From: Candidatus Omnitrophota bacterium | Lineage (GTDB): Bacteria; Omnitrophota; Gorgyraeia; Duberdicusellales; 4484-171 | Assembly (NCBI GenBank): GCA_023135905.1 | Contig: JAGLSE010000019.1 | Coordinates: forward strand, 1 to 35,832 | Direction: 5' to 3' | DNA: 35,832 nucleotides | Shown: positions 14,863-23,458 of the stretch, one piece after another | Layout of the letters: the number at the start of each line of letters is the position of its first letter | Position numbering within the stretch: position 1 is the stretch's first letter | Translations under genes and position numbers: made by a program | The notes under the pieces: model-generated | The model's database searches: none | Seen by the model: the letters and a program-made list of their open reading frames with translations, nothing else | What the model was told of the DNA's origin: nothing

Positions 14863-16188
14863 TTGAATAAGAAGCTGAAAGCTAATAAAAGCATTCCTCG
14901 TGTTAAGAAAGTTATTAGTCCCGCTAAACAAAGAGAAAATATTACGGCAGGTAAGAGTTTAGTTTCTGCAACTTTACGTAAGAAGAAAAATAAGCCGGCT
15001 TTAACTAAAGTTTTAAAAAAAATAACCAAAACAAATAAGTCGGCAAAAGGTAATTCTAAATTAATTAAAGCAAAAAAAAAGTTGGTCTCCGCAACTTTAA
15101 GTAAGAAGAAAAATAAGCCGGCTTTAACTAAAGGTTTAAAAAAAATAACCAAAACAAATAAGCCGGTAAAAGGTAAGTCTAAATTAATTAAAGTAAAAAA
15201 AAAATTGGTCTCCAAAAATAATAGTATCGAAAATGAAATTATTGCCGGTTATAAAAATGAATCGGATTTTTTGGAAAAATCAGTGAATACGGATAGTTCC
15301 ACAAAAGTTAATCCTCAATCAGAATCAAAAAAAAACATTCAGAAATCCATATCTTTTTCAGATGAACAGGAATTACCCTCTCATTATGGCACCACATATC
15401 TAAAATTGTTGGTAAGAGATCCTTTTTGGATTTATGCTTATTGGGAAATATCTGAAACTGCATGGAAAAGTTTAAATGAAAAATTTAGTTCTAATGAAAT
15501 ATCAGGGGCTCAAACAATATTGCGGTTGTATGAAGTTTCGTTAGTTGATTTTAATGGGAAAAATGCTAATCATTATTTTGATATTGGTGTAGGCGCGTAT
15601 ATAAATAATTGGCATATTAATTTGTGGACAGATAATGTATCTTATGTTGGTGAAATAGGAATTCGGGTTCAATCCGGCGAATTTTTTGCTTTAAGCAGAT
15701 CAAATTGTGTTAATACCCCTAGAATAGGATATTCTCCGAGAACAGAACAAATGTGGATGAAATTTATAGATGAAAAAGAACATTCACGTTATATTATGGC
15801 TAGGATAAAGACAGATAAAAAGAATAATGAATTAGGGCATAAATCTTCGAATAAGAAGTATACAAAAACCATTTATCTTACTGAAGAAGATATAAGGAAT
15901 TATTATAAAGAATGGCACCCTTCTTTAAAAGATGTATTGTTAAAAAAAGATTTGGCTAAAAATTATAAACCGTATTTATTGTTTTTGAAAGGGGCAAGTG
16001 ACGAAGAAAGGGAAAAGATTCTTTCAAAACTGTCTAAAGGGTATTATAGTAAAAATAGGATAAAAGGCTCATCTGAGGAGAGGGCTTTTATAGGTGACAG
16101 TGAGTCAACTACCGTCGTTTTTCCCGGCGCAAGTGAGTCTTTCTCTGTGAATTTTATGGGAGCTAGCGAAGCTTTTATCCAAGATTGA
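14863..16188 (+). CDS. DUF4912 protein with lysine-rich repeat N-terminus
   Basis: A 441-residue protein starting at TTG 14863, supported by AAGGAG six bases before it. Residues 1-120 are Lys-rich and contain a 41-residue unit (33-73) duplicated almost exactly at 74-114, encoded by a 123-bp tandem repeat. Residues about 176-300 form the DUF4912 domain (YLKLLVRDPFWIYAYWEI, then an R-L-Y-E strand, WHINLW, and R-T-E-Q-MWMK). The C-terminal tail has repeated GASE/SSEE motifs. DUF4912 is of unknown function but often lies next to GH57 glucan enzymes. The highly basic, alanine-lysine tail recalls histone-like or polyanion-binding tails. In operon between the synthase and the branching enzyme, it may be structural for the glucan granule; that is inference. 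Confidence 0.8.
   Translation: MNKKLKANKSIPRVKKVISPAKQRENITAGKSLVSATLRKKKNKPALTKVLKKITKTNKSAKGNSKLIKAKKKLVSATLSKKKNKPALTKGLKKITKTNKPVKGKSKLIKVKKKLVSKNNSIENEIIAGYKNESDFLEKSVNTDSSTKVNPQSESKKNIQKSISFSDEQELPSHYGTTYLKLLVRDPFWIYAYWEISETAWKSLNEKFSSNEISGAQTILRLYEVSLVDFNGKNANHYFDIGVGAYINNWHINLWTDNVSYVGEIGIRVQSGEFFALSRSNCVNTPRIGYSPRTEQMWMKFIDEKEHSRYIMARIKTDKKNNELGHKSSNKKYTKTIYLTEEDIRNYYKEWHPSLKDVLLKKDLAKNYKPYLLFLKGASDEEREKILSKLSKGYYSKNRIKGSSEERAFIGDSESTTVVFPGASESFSVNFMGASEAFIQD
14959..15204 (+). repeat. 123-bp tandem duplication within the DUF4912 gene
   Basis: Unit 1 (14959-15081) and unit 2 (15082-15204) encode 41-residue copies beginning LVSATL-(R/S)-KKKNKPALTK and differ at only a few codons; a third partial copy starts at 15205 (ttggtctcc). 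The close match suggests a recent slippage event, kept in frame. Confidence 0.85.
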
Positions 16189-16232
16189 TAGATTTAGAAA
16201 AATACAATATTTTGTTATAAAGGAGTTTTTAA

Positions 16233-17879
16233 ATGTTTAAAGGTTATCTTTCTCTTGTACTGCATGCACATTTACCATATGTTCGTCATCCGGAGCATGA
16301 GAATTTTCTTGAAGAAAATTGGCTGTATGAAGCTATAACAGAAACCTATATACCTTTAATAAAAGTTTATGAAAAGCTGATTAAAGATGGGGTTGGTTTT
16401 AGAGTTACAATGTCTATGACTCCTACTTTGATTTCAATGTTAGAAGATCCTTTACTTCAAGACCGATATGTTAGACATTTAGATAAAATGATCGAACTTT
16501 CCGAGAAAGAAATGGATAGAACTGGGGATGATCCTAATTTTCACGGTTTAGCTTTGATGTATAATAGAAAGTTAAATGAGGCCAAAGAAACTTTTTTACA
16601 TAGATATAATAGAAATATTGTAAATGCTTTTAAAGAATTTCAGAATAAAGGTTACTTAGAGATTATAGGTTGTTGTGCTACCCATGGATTTTTGCCTTTG
16701 CTTAATGTTAATTCTTCAGATGTAAGAGCTCAAGTGCATATAGGGGTTGAACATTATACTAAAACTTTTGACAGGCTACCTCGCGGGATTTGGCTTCCTG
16801 AATGCGGATATTTTCCTGGAGTAGATAAAGTGTTGAAGGATGCGGGTATTAAATATTTTTTTATTGATTCTCATGGTATTTTGAATGCTGATCCTGTACC
16901 GAAATATGGAGTTTATGCTCCTTTATATTGTCCGAGTGGAGTAGCCGTGTTTGGGCGAGATATTGAGTCTTCAAAACAAGTATGGAGTTCAAAAGAAGGT
17001 TACCCTGGTGATGTCGATTATAGGGAATATTATAAGGATATAGGTTATGAATTAGATTATAATTATATTAAACCGTATATACATCCTTCGGGGTTACGAA
17101 TAAATACTGGGCTGAAATATTGGAGAATAACCGGTAAATCATCTTATAAGGAAGCTTACCAACCGGATTGGGCTCGCGATAAGGCTGCCATTCACGCAGG
17201 TAATTTTATGTATAACCGGCAAAAACAGGTGGAACATCTATCCAGTTTTATGGATAGAAAACCGATTATTGTTGCTCCGTATGATGCTGAATTATTCGGT
17301 CATTGGTGGTTTGAAGGCCCTATGTGGATAGATTTTCTTGCTCGCAAAATTTTTTACGATCAAGATACTATACAAATGATTACGCCTTATGAATATCTTT
17401 TTGAGTATCCTATAAATCAAATAAGTATGCCGTCGGCTTCCAGTTGGGGGTATAAAGGATATAACGAATTTTGGGTTGAAGGGAGTAACGATTGGTTATA
17501 TAGGCATATTCATAAAGCTGGAGAAAGAATGAACGAATTGGCTGATAAATTTTCCGGATATATGAATGAATGTAATGATAATTTATTTAAACGAGCACTT
17601 AATCAAGCAGGGAGAGAAATTGTGTTGGCTCAGTCTAGCGATTGGGCATTCATTATGAAAACTGGAACTATGGTTCCTTATGCCCATAAAAGAGTAAAAA
17701 CACATATTAACAGATTTACCAGGATATATCATGATATGTTAAACAATACTATAGATGAAGAATGGTTGAAAGAAATTGAGTATAAAGACAATATATATTC
17801 ACAAATTGATTGCGGTAAATTTTTTGTCTCATCTTTAGATTTATTGAAACAAAAAAAAGAAAAAGTAAGGAGTCTTTAA
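16233..17879 (+). CDS. GH57 1,4-alpha-glucan branching enzyme (DUF1957)
   Basis: A 548-residue GH57 branching enzyme that makes alpha-1,6 branches in glycogen. Visible blocks: LVLHAHLPYVRHPE (8-21), EIIGCCATHGFLPLL (143-157), WLPECGY with nucleophile Glu190, APYDAELFGHWWFEGP with catalytic Asp351, and a C-terminal DUF1957 helical region with SSDWAFIMKTGTMVPYA. The E-C-G/A-Y signature and length match characterised branching enzymes of Thermococcus and Thermus rather than amylases. AAGGAG lies 9 bases before ATG. With no GH13 GlgB in view, this is probably the main branching enzyme. The next GH57 gene begins one base after its stop, indicating coupled translation. Confidence 0.92.
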   Translation: MFKGYLSLVLHAHLPYVRHPEHENFLEENWLYEAITETYIPLIKVYEKLIKDGVGFRVTMSMTPTLISMLEDPLLQDRYVRHLDKMIELSEKEMDRTGDDPNFHGLALMYNRKLNEAKETFLHRYNRNIVNAFKEFQNKGYLEIIGCCATHGFLPLLNVNSSDVRAQVHIGVEHYTKTFDRLPRGIWLPECGYFPGVDKVLKDAGIKYFFIDSHGILNADPVPKYGVYAPLYCPSGVAVFGRDIESSKQVWSSKEGYPGDVDYREYYKDIGYELDYNYIKPYIHPSGLRINTGLKYWRITGKSSYKEAYQPDWARDKAAIHAGNFMYNRQKQVEHLSSFMDRKPIIVAPYDAELFGHWWFEGPMWIDFLARKIFYDQDTIQMITPYEYLFEYPINQISMPSASSWGYKGYNEFWVEGSNDWLYRHIHKAGERMNELADKFSGYMNECNDNLFKRALNQAGREIVLAQSSDWAFIMKTGTMVPYAHKRVKTHINRFTRIYHDMLNNTIDEEWLKEIEYKDNIYSQIDCGKFFVSSLDLLKQKKEKVRSL

Positions 17880-17880
17880 A

Positions 17881-19314
17881 ATGGTTAATTACCCTGAAAT
17901 AACTGGAAAGGAAAAAAAAATACAAGAGATAAGCCGTCTTAAAAAAGATGATTATGCTTCAATCTCTAATATTAATATCGATAAGGTGATTTCTACGTTT
18001 GGTCTAGCTCTTCATATGCATCAGCCTACCATTTTATCTGATAGTCCTGACCTTAAAAACGCGGATTTAATAAATAACATTCAGTATATGCTTGATCATC
18101 CGGATATAGGAGATAATCATAATGCATCTGTTTTCCTTTCGTGTTATTCCAGGATGTCGAATTTTATAAGAGATCTTGTCAGTGAAGGGAAAAATCCTAG
18201 AGTAATGTTAGACTATTCAGGTAATCTCTTTTGGGGGTTGGAGCAGTTGAAGGATAGAAAAGTTTTGGATAATTTAAAATTAATAACTTGTGATTCAAAT
18301 TATTATCGGTATGTTGAGTGGTTAGGAACAATGTGGTCTCATTCGGTTGTTCCATCTACGCCTATACCGGATATAAAACTGCATATATTAGCTTGGCAGC
18401 AGCATTTTTCCTCTATATTCGGGGTTGAAGCTCTTAAACGCGTAAAAGGATTTTCTCCTCCTGAGATGCATCTTCCTATACATCCTGATACATGTTATGA
18501 ATATGTAAAAGCTTTAAAAGAATGCGGCTATGAATGGGTAATGGTTCAAGAACATACTATAGAAAATCTTGACGGAACAGGTATAAGGAATCCGTATATA
18601 CCTCATAAACTTATAGCTAAGAATTCTTTAGGTGATGTTGAGACAATTGCGGTACTCATTAAAACACAAGGTTCTGATACTAAGCTTGTTGGTCAAATGC
18701 AGCCTTATTATGAAGCTAAATCTAAACATAGGGAGGATTTTTGTGGTAAAACTATACCGCCGTTTGTCTTGCAAATTAGTGACGGGGAGAATGGCGGGGT
18801 AATAATGAATGAATTTCCCCCCAAATATAATAGTGTTTATTCAGAGATAACTACCGAAGGTGTAGTTGGTATGAATGGCTCGGAATATTTAGAATTTATA
18901 AAAAAAATTGGAATTGAATTAAAAGATTTTATTCCGGTTCAGCCGATATCTCAAAATAAAATATGGAAATTTTTTGATAAGTTTTATCCCGGAGCAGCTG
19001 ATAAAGCTATTGAGAAAGCAAAAGATAAATATCCAGGGTTTAATTTGGATAAAGCCTCATGGACAAGTGATAAAAATTGGGTGCACGGGTATCAAGATGT
19101 ATTAGACCCTATAAACAAATTAAGTGCTGAGTTTCATGAGAGGTTTGATAAAGATGAGGTCAACACAACAGATGCGGTTTATAGAGAAGCTTTGCTTTAT
19201 TTGCTTCTTTCTCAGACCAGTTGTTTTCGTTATTGGGGGTCCGGAATATGGACTGACTATGCTAAGGAAATTTGCCGAAGAGGCAAGGAAATAATTCAGA
19301 GACGAAAAGGCTAA
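17881..19314 (+). CDS. GH57 family protein of uncharacterised specificity
   Basis: A 477-residue protein with GH57 features: LALHMHQP (about 42-49), a PPEMHLP block with candidate nucleophile Glu195, and ISDGENGG with candidate acid Asp301. It belongs neither to the TLGT subgroup nor to the DUF1957 branching subgroup, and I do not know a characterised close relative. The charged 30-residue N-terminal extension precedes the barrel. Its ATG is one base after the branching-enzyme stop, so both are made together. Likely alpha-glucan hydrolase or debranching activity by context; this is inference. A terminator-like hairpin 236 bases downstream probably ends the operon. Confidence 0.8.
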   Translation: MVNYPEITGKEKKIQEISRLKKDDYASISNINIDKVISTFGLALHMHQPTILSDSPDLKNADLINNIQYMLDHPDIGDNHNASVFLSCYSRMSNFIRDLVSEGKNPRVMLDYSGNLFWGLEQLKDRKVLDNLKLITCDSNYYRYVEWLGTMWSHSVVPSTPIPDIKLHILAWQQHFSSIFGVEALKRVKGFSPPEMHLPIHPDTCYEYVKALKECGYEWVMVQEHTIENLDGTGIRNPYIPHKLIAKNSLGDVETIAVLIKTQGSDTKLVGQMQPYYEAKSKHREDFCGKTIPPFVLQISDGENGGVIMNEFPPKYNSVYSEITTEGVVGMNGSEYLEFIKKIGIELKDFIPVQPISQNKIWKFFDKFYPGAADKAIEKAKDKYPGFNLDKASWTSDKNWVHGYQDVLDPINKLSAEFHERFDKDEVNTTDAVYREALLYLLLSQTSCFRYWGSGIWTDYAKEICRRGKEIIQRRKG

Positions 19315-19331
19315 TAGACTAGGGCTTTAGT

Positions 19332-19372
19332 AGAAGCTCTTAGCTGTTAGTACTCAGCTCATAGGAAAAAGA
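19332..19372. repeat. Dispersed repeat copy 2 (agctcttag...agctcatagg)
   Basis: Second copy of the degenerate unit at 544-585, again directly after a gene. Confidence 0.5.
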
Positions 19373-19432
19373 AGAATATAATAAAGAGATTTGGTTGAGG
19401 GTTGGGGTGTAGGATTTTTCTATAGCAAGAAA

Positions 19433-19508
19433 TCATAAGTTTCGCTGCGCGAAACGTCATATGTTTATTACATTCGCGTCATAAATTCTGCTAACGCAGA
19501 ATGTCATA
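19433..19508. repeat. Pair of hairpins with conserved flanks and different stems
   Basis: Two units with the form tcataa-stem-loop-stem-gtcata. Unit 1 (19433-19461) has stem GTTTCGC/GCGAAAC with loop TGC; unit 2 (19479-19508) has ATTCTGC/GCAGAAT with loop TAAC. The flanks agree while both arms differ together, so the pairing, not the sequence, is conserved. Confidence 0.65.
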
Positions 19509-19549
19509 AAATTGTTTAGAAAAAAATATTAATAATATATTAAAAATGT

Positions 19550-19589
19550 ACAGGTGAAACCATGTTTTCGCCTGTAATAAATTTTTTTT
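19550..19589 (+). terminator. Rho-independent terminator-like hairpin after the GH57 operon
   Basis: ACAGGTGAAA (19550-19559) pairs with TTTCGCCTGT (19566-19575) with one G-T pair. A run of eight T follows at 19582-19589, six bases after the stem. The gap to the T-run makes it slightly atypical. Confidence 0.5.
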
Positions 19590-19614
19590 GTTTTGTGTTT
19601 TTGTTATTTGAATT

Positions 19615-19620
19615 TATAAT
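19615..19620 (+). promoter_or_regulatory. Possible -10 box for glgC
   Basis: TATAAT 63 bases before the start, with a poor -35 (TTTGTG) 17 bases upstream. A transcript from here would carry the hairpin at 19641-19660 in its leader. Confidence 0.35.
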
Positions 19621-19636
19621 TTAGTTAGTATTAATC

Positions 19637-19663
19637 TGTAGGACAGGTTGTGACCTGTCCGAA
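19637..19663. repeat. GTAGG-type hairpin element, copy 2, in the glgC leader
   Basis: gtagg-framed hairpin GGACAGGT-tgtg-ACCTGTCC (19641-19660) ending in gaa. It ends 20 bases before the glgC start and nearly touches the ribosome site GAGGTG. Confidence 0.75.
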
Positions 19664-19682
19664 ATAGAAAATGAGGTGAAGT

Positions 19683-20933
19683 GTGGCGGAAGTGTTATGT
19701 TTAGTGTTAGGCGGAGGTAGAGGGAGTAGACTTTCTCCTCTTACAAAAGATAGGTCAAAACCGGCAGTACCTTTTGCCGGAAAGTATAGATTAGTAGATA
19801 TACCTATCAGTAATTCTTTGAATTCCGGTTTTAATCAAATATATGTTTTAACGCAATTTAATTCAGAGTCACTTAATAAACATATAGCAAGGACTTATAA
19901 GTTAGATAGTTTTTCAAAAGGGTTTGTAGAAATAATGGCAGCTGAACAATCTAAAGATAGCGCGGATTGGTTTCAAGGTAGTGCTGATGCTGTGCGTAGA
20001 TGCTTAAAACATTTTAATGATCCCAAGATAAAGTATGTTTTAGTCCTTTCGGGTGATCAATTATATAAAATGGATTTTAGAAATTTGTTAAAATTTCATT
20101 TGGAAAAAAAATCTCAAATAACTATAGCTTGTAATCCTGTTTTTTCTGATCAAATAAAAGAGTTTGGAATAATGTGTGCCGATTCTCAATTTAGAATTAA
20201 AAATTTTATTGAAAAACCTCAAAATGAGAGTGCTGTTAAAGGTATGTCTATAGAAATTGAGGATAAAGAGTTTTATTTGGCTTCAATGGGCATATATCTT
20301 TTTGATAAGAATATTTTGGATAAGATATTAGATAATAAGAAGACTGATTTTGGTAAAGAAATTATTCCTGATTCTTTTCCAAATCATTCTACTTTTGCTT
20401 ATGTGCATAAAGGGTATTGGAAAGATATAGGAACGATTAAATCATTTTTTAGAGAAAACATTGTTTTTACAAATTCTTTACCTCCTTTGGATTTATTTAA
20501 TGAACAATGGCAATTTTTTACTAGACCCCGTTATTTGCCTCCGGCTAAAATAGAAAATTCTCATATTGAAAATGCTATTTTGGGAGACGGGTCAATATTG
20601 CTTAATTGTCATATAAAACATTCAGTTATTGGGTTGAGAAGCCGAATTTTAGAATCTGTAAAAATTGAAGATTCAATAATAATGGGCGGAGATTTTTATC
20701 AATCGATTGAGGATATTGAAAAAGATAAAAAAAGAGGAATACCTCCTATCGGTATAGGAAAGGGAAGTGTTATAAAAAAAGCTATTATTGATAAAAATGC
20801 TCGTATTGGAGCAAAAGTAAAAATATTAAACGAAAAAAATATTGATTACTTTGAATCGGAAATGTATTCAATAAGGGATGGAATTGTTATTATACCAAAA
20901 AATATAATAGTTCCTTCGGGTACTGTGATTTAG
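19683..20933 (+). CDS. glgC: Glucose-1-phosphate adenylyltransferase
   Basis: A 416-residue enzyme that makes ADP-glucose from glucose-1-phosphate and ATP, the committed step of bacterial glycogen synthesis. The N-terminal pyrophosphorylase fold shows LGGGRGSRLSPLT (9-21), RSKPAVPFAGKYRLVDIPIS, WFQGSADAVRR and LSGDQLYKMD. The C-terminal part is a left-handed beta-helix (NAILGDGSIL and later repeats), the usual site of allosteric control. The length is normal. Start is GTG with GAGGTG nearby. It is followed by glgP after 59 bases that contain a perfect 28-bp palindrome. It probably supplies the GT4 synthase encoded upstream. Confidence 0.95.
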   Translation: MAEVLCLVLGGGRGSRLSPLTKDRSKPAVPFAGKYRLVDIPISNSLNSGFNQIYVLTQFNSESLNKHIARTYKLDSFSKGFVEIMAAEQSKDSADWFQGSADAVRRCLKHFNDPKIKYVLVLSGDQLYKMDFRNLLKFHLEKKSQITIACNPVFSDQIKEFGIMCADSQFRIKNFIEKPQNESAVKGMSIEIEDKEFYLASMGIYLFDKNILDKILDNKKTDFGKEIIPDSFPNHSTFAYVHKGYWKDIGTIKSFFRENIVFTNSLPPLDLFNEQWQFFTRPRYLPPAKIENSHIENAILGDGSILLNCHIKHSVIGLRSRILESVKIEDSIIMGGDFYQSIEDIEKDKKRGIPPIGIGKGSVIKKAIIDKNARIGAKVKILNEKNIDYFESEMYSIRDGIVIIPKNIIVPSGTVI

Positions 20934-20941
20934 TTGATCAA

Positions 20942-20969
20942 ATTTTATAAACTTTAAAGTTTATAAAAT
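20942..20969. promoter_or_regulatory. Perfect 28-bp palindrome between glgC and glgP
   Basis: Left arm attttataaacttt (20942-20955) and its exact reverse complement aaagtttataaaat (20956-20969), with no spacer. It begins 8 bases after the glgC stop and ends 23 bases before the glgP start. It could be an operator for a dimeric regulator, or an RNA stem that separates expression of the synthetic and degradative genes. Confidence 0.6.
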
Positions 20970-20992
20970 AATTTAAAAACCAGGGGTGTAAT

Positions 20993-23458
20993 ATGTGTGG
21001 TAAGAAAAAAGCTGTAAATTGGGAAATTGTTTATAGAGATATGACTAAAGAGGGGATTAAACGTTCGTTTCTTTCTAAACGGCAGTATTCATTGGCTAAG
21101 GATGAGCATAGTGCCACCTGGGACGATAATTTTATGGCTTTAGCTATTACGATTAGAGATAGAATAATTGAAAGATGGATTGCTACTCAACAGAGGTATC
21201 ATAAACAAAATTTAAAGAGAGTATATTATCTGTCTTTGGAGTTTTTGATAGGCCGTTTGTTGGGCACAAATATAGCTAATTTAGATATTGAAAATGAAGT
21301 TAAAATTGCTATGGAAGATTTAGGTATTGATTTGAAAATCATGCATGATTGTGAGACTGATGCCGGTTTAGGTAATGGCGGATTAGGTAGATTGGCGGCT
21401 TGTTTTTTAGATTCAATGGCAACTTTAGGGATACCGGCTAATGGCTATGGTATTAGGTACGATTACGGTATTTTTAATCAAAGAATTAAGAATGGTTATC
21501 AGGTAGAATCTCCGGATAAATGGCTTAGTAAAGGTAATCCTTGGGAGTTTTCTCGATTAGAGTATATGGCTAAAGTGCAGTTTTATGGGCACACTCATAT
21601 GTTTCAGGATTCAAAAGGGAAGTTAAGAGTTAAGTGGGTAGATACAGAAGATGTTTTAGCTGTACCTTTTGATACACCTATATCGGGTTATAAAACCGAT
21701 GTTGTAAATACTTTGAGGTTATGGTCAGCTAAAAGTAGTGATGAATTTGATCTTAAATATTTTAATGAAGGGGATTATGAAGGCGCGGTTTATAATAAGG
21801 TTTCTTCGGAAAGTATATCTAAGGTTCTGTATCCTAATGATAACATTAGTCAAGGAAAAGAATTGCGTTTAAAACAAGAGTATTTTTTTACAGCAGCATC
21901 TATTTCAGATATTATTCGGCGGTTTAAAGTGGGGAACATTGATTTTAAAGAGTTCCCTAACAAGGTCGCGATTCAGCTTAATGATACTCATCCTGCTCTT
22001 GCAGTTATTGAGTTAATGCGTATTTTAATTGATGAAGAAAATTATGATTGGGATACTGCTTGGGATATAACAGTAAATACTTTTGCTTATACAAACCATA
22101 CGGTTATGCCTGAGGCCTTAGAAAGATGGTCGGTTACTGTTTTAGGAGAAATTCTTCCCAGGCATTTAGAGCTTATATATGAAATGAATTTACGTTTTTT
22201 AAAAGAGGTATCTATTAATTATCCCGGAGATAATGATAGATTAAGAAGAATGTCTATAATTGAAGAGGGTCATTGCAAGAAAGTACGTATGGAAGTTATT
22301 AGTATAATAGGTTCTCATTCCGTTAACGGAGTTTCAAAATTGCATTCTGAACTTATAAAAAATCAGCTTTTTAAAGATTTTTATGATTTATATCCGGAAA
22401 GATTTAATAATAAAACTAATGGTATAACTCAACGTAGATGGCTTCAAAAATCGAATACAAATCTTTCTAATTTAATTACTGAGGTAATTGGTGATACCTG
22501 GACTACAAATTCTTTAGATTTAGAAAAACTTTATCCTTTCAGTAAAGATAGTTCGTTTTGCCTGAAATGGCAGGAGATAAAAAAAAACAATAAGATTGAG
22601 CTTTCAGATTATATTCGGAAGACAACCGGTATTATTGTAAATCCGGAATCTATGTTTGATGTTCAAGTTAAACGGATACATGAGTATAAAAGACAGTTGA
22701 TGTTTGGATTGTTTATTATTTCGGAATATCTTAAAATAAAAAAGGATCCAAAAGCAGAGTTTGTTCCAAAAACTTTTATTGTGTCAGGCAAGGCAGCTCC
22801 AGGTTATACTATGGCAAAATTGATTATTAAATTTATAAACAATATAGCAGAAGTAGTAAATAAAGATAAAACTATTAGGAATAGACTAAAAATTTTATTT
22901 TTGGAAAATTATAGAGTTTCTTTAGCTGAAAATATTTTTCCGGCAAGTGATTTATCAGAGCAGATATCTACGGCAGGTATGGAAGCTTCAGGTACCGGAT
23001 GTATGAAATTTATGATGAATGGAGCTTTAACTGTAGGTACCTATGATGGTGCTACCATAGAGATGTGTGAAGCTGTAGGGAAAGATAATATGTTTATGTT
23101 TGGGTTAAAGGTAAATGAAATTCAGGAATTAAAGGAAAAAGGATATAACCCGCAACAATATATAAATAGATCGGAGATGTTAAGGGAAATTATTCATCTT
23201 ATTAGAAACAATTTTTTTTCGACAGGTGAAGAGGGCATATTTAATCTAATTCTTGATAATTTGATGACTTACGATCCATTTTTTATTTGTGCTGATTTTG
23301 ATAGTTATTGTGGGGTTCAGGATAAAATTTCAGAACTTTATAAGAATAAGAAACTTTGGACAGAGAAATCGATAATAAATGTAGCGAAATCAGGGATATT
23401 TTCAAGCGATAGAACTATTAAAAATTATGCCCAAGATATATGGGGAGTGCCTTGTTAA
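20993..23458 (+). CDS. glgP: Glycogen phosphorylase (GT35)
   Basis: An 821-residue PLP enzyme that releases glucose-1-phosphate from the non-reducing ends of glycogen. Visible landmarks: YYLSLEFLIGRLL, TDAGLGNGGLGRLAACFLDS, GYGIRYDYGIFNQ, IQLNDTHPALA, VKRIHEYKRQL, and the PLP site EASGTGCMKFMMNGALTVGT with Schiff-base Lys672. The Asn of the usual GTGNMK is Cys here. Full length and the classical maltodextrin/glycogen phosphorylase subgroup (about 800-830 residues). AGGGGTG lies before the ATG. It would be expressed with glgC unless the palindrome between them acts as a barrier. Confidence 0.96.
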   Translation: MCGKKKAVNWEIVYRDMTKEGIKRSFLSKRQYSLAKDEHSATWDDNFMALAITIRDRIIERWIATQQRYHKQNLKRVYYLSLEFLIGRLLGTNIANLDIENEVKIAMEDLGIDLKIMHDCETDAGLGNGGLGRLAACFLDSMATLGIPANGYGIRYDYGIFNQRIKNGYQVESPDKWLSKGNPWEFSRLEYMAKVQFYGHTHMFQDSKGKLRVKWVDTEDVLAVPFDTPISGYKTDVVNTLRLWSAKSSDEFDLKYFNEGDYEGAVYNKVSSESISKVLYPNDNISQGKELRLKQEYFFTAASISDIIRRFKVGNIDFKEFPNKVAIQLNDTHPALAVIELMRILIDEENYDWDTAWDITVNTFAYTNHTVMPEALERWSVTVLGEILPRHLELIYEMNLRFLKEVSINYPGDNDRLRRMSIIEEGHCKKVRMEVISIIGSHSVNGVSKLHSELIKNQLFKDFYDLYPERFNNKTNGITQRRWLQKSNTNLSNLITEVIGDTWTTNSLDLEKLYPFSKDSSFCLKWQEIKKNNKIELSDYIRKTTGIIVNPESMFDVQVKRIHEYKRQLMFGLFIISEYLKIKKDPKAEFVPKTFIVSGKAAPGYTMAKLIIKFINNIAEVVNKDKTIRNRLKILFLENYRVSLAENIFPASDLSEQISTAGMEASGTGCMKFMMNGALTVGTYDGATIEMCEAVGKDNMFMFGLKVNEIQELKEKGYNPQQYINRSEMLREIIHLIRNNFFSTGEEGIFNLILDNLMTYDPFFICADFDSYCGVQDKISELYKNKKLWTEKSIINVAKSGIFSSDRTIKNYAQDIWGVPC

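Noticed and set aside
14844-15215. 123-codon minus-strand open frame with internal repeats and hydrophobic segments
   Set aside because: It is the antisense of the Lys-rich repeat of the DUF4912 gene; AAA/AAG codons read as TTT/CTT give a false Phe/Leu-rich protein.
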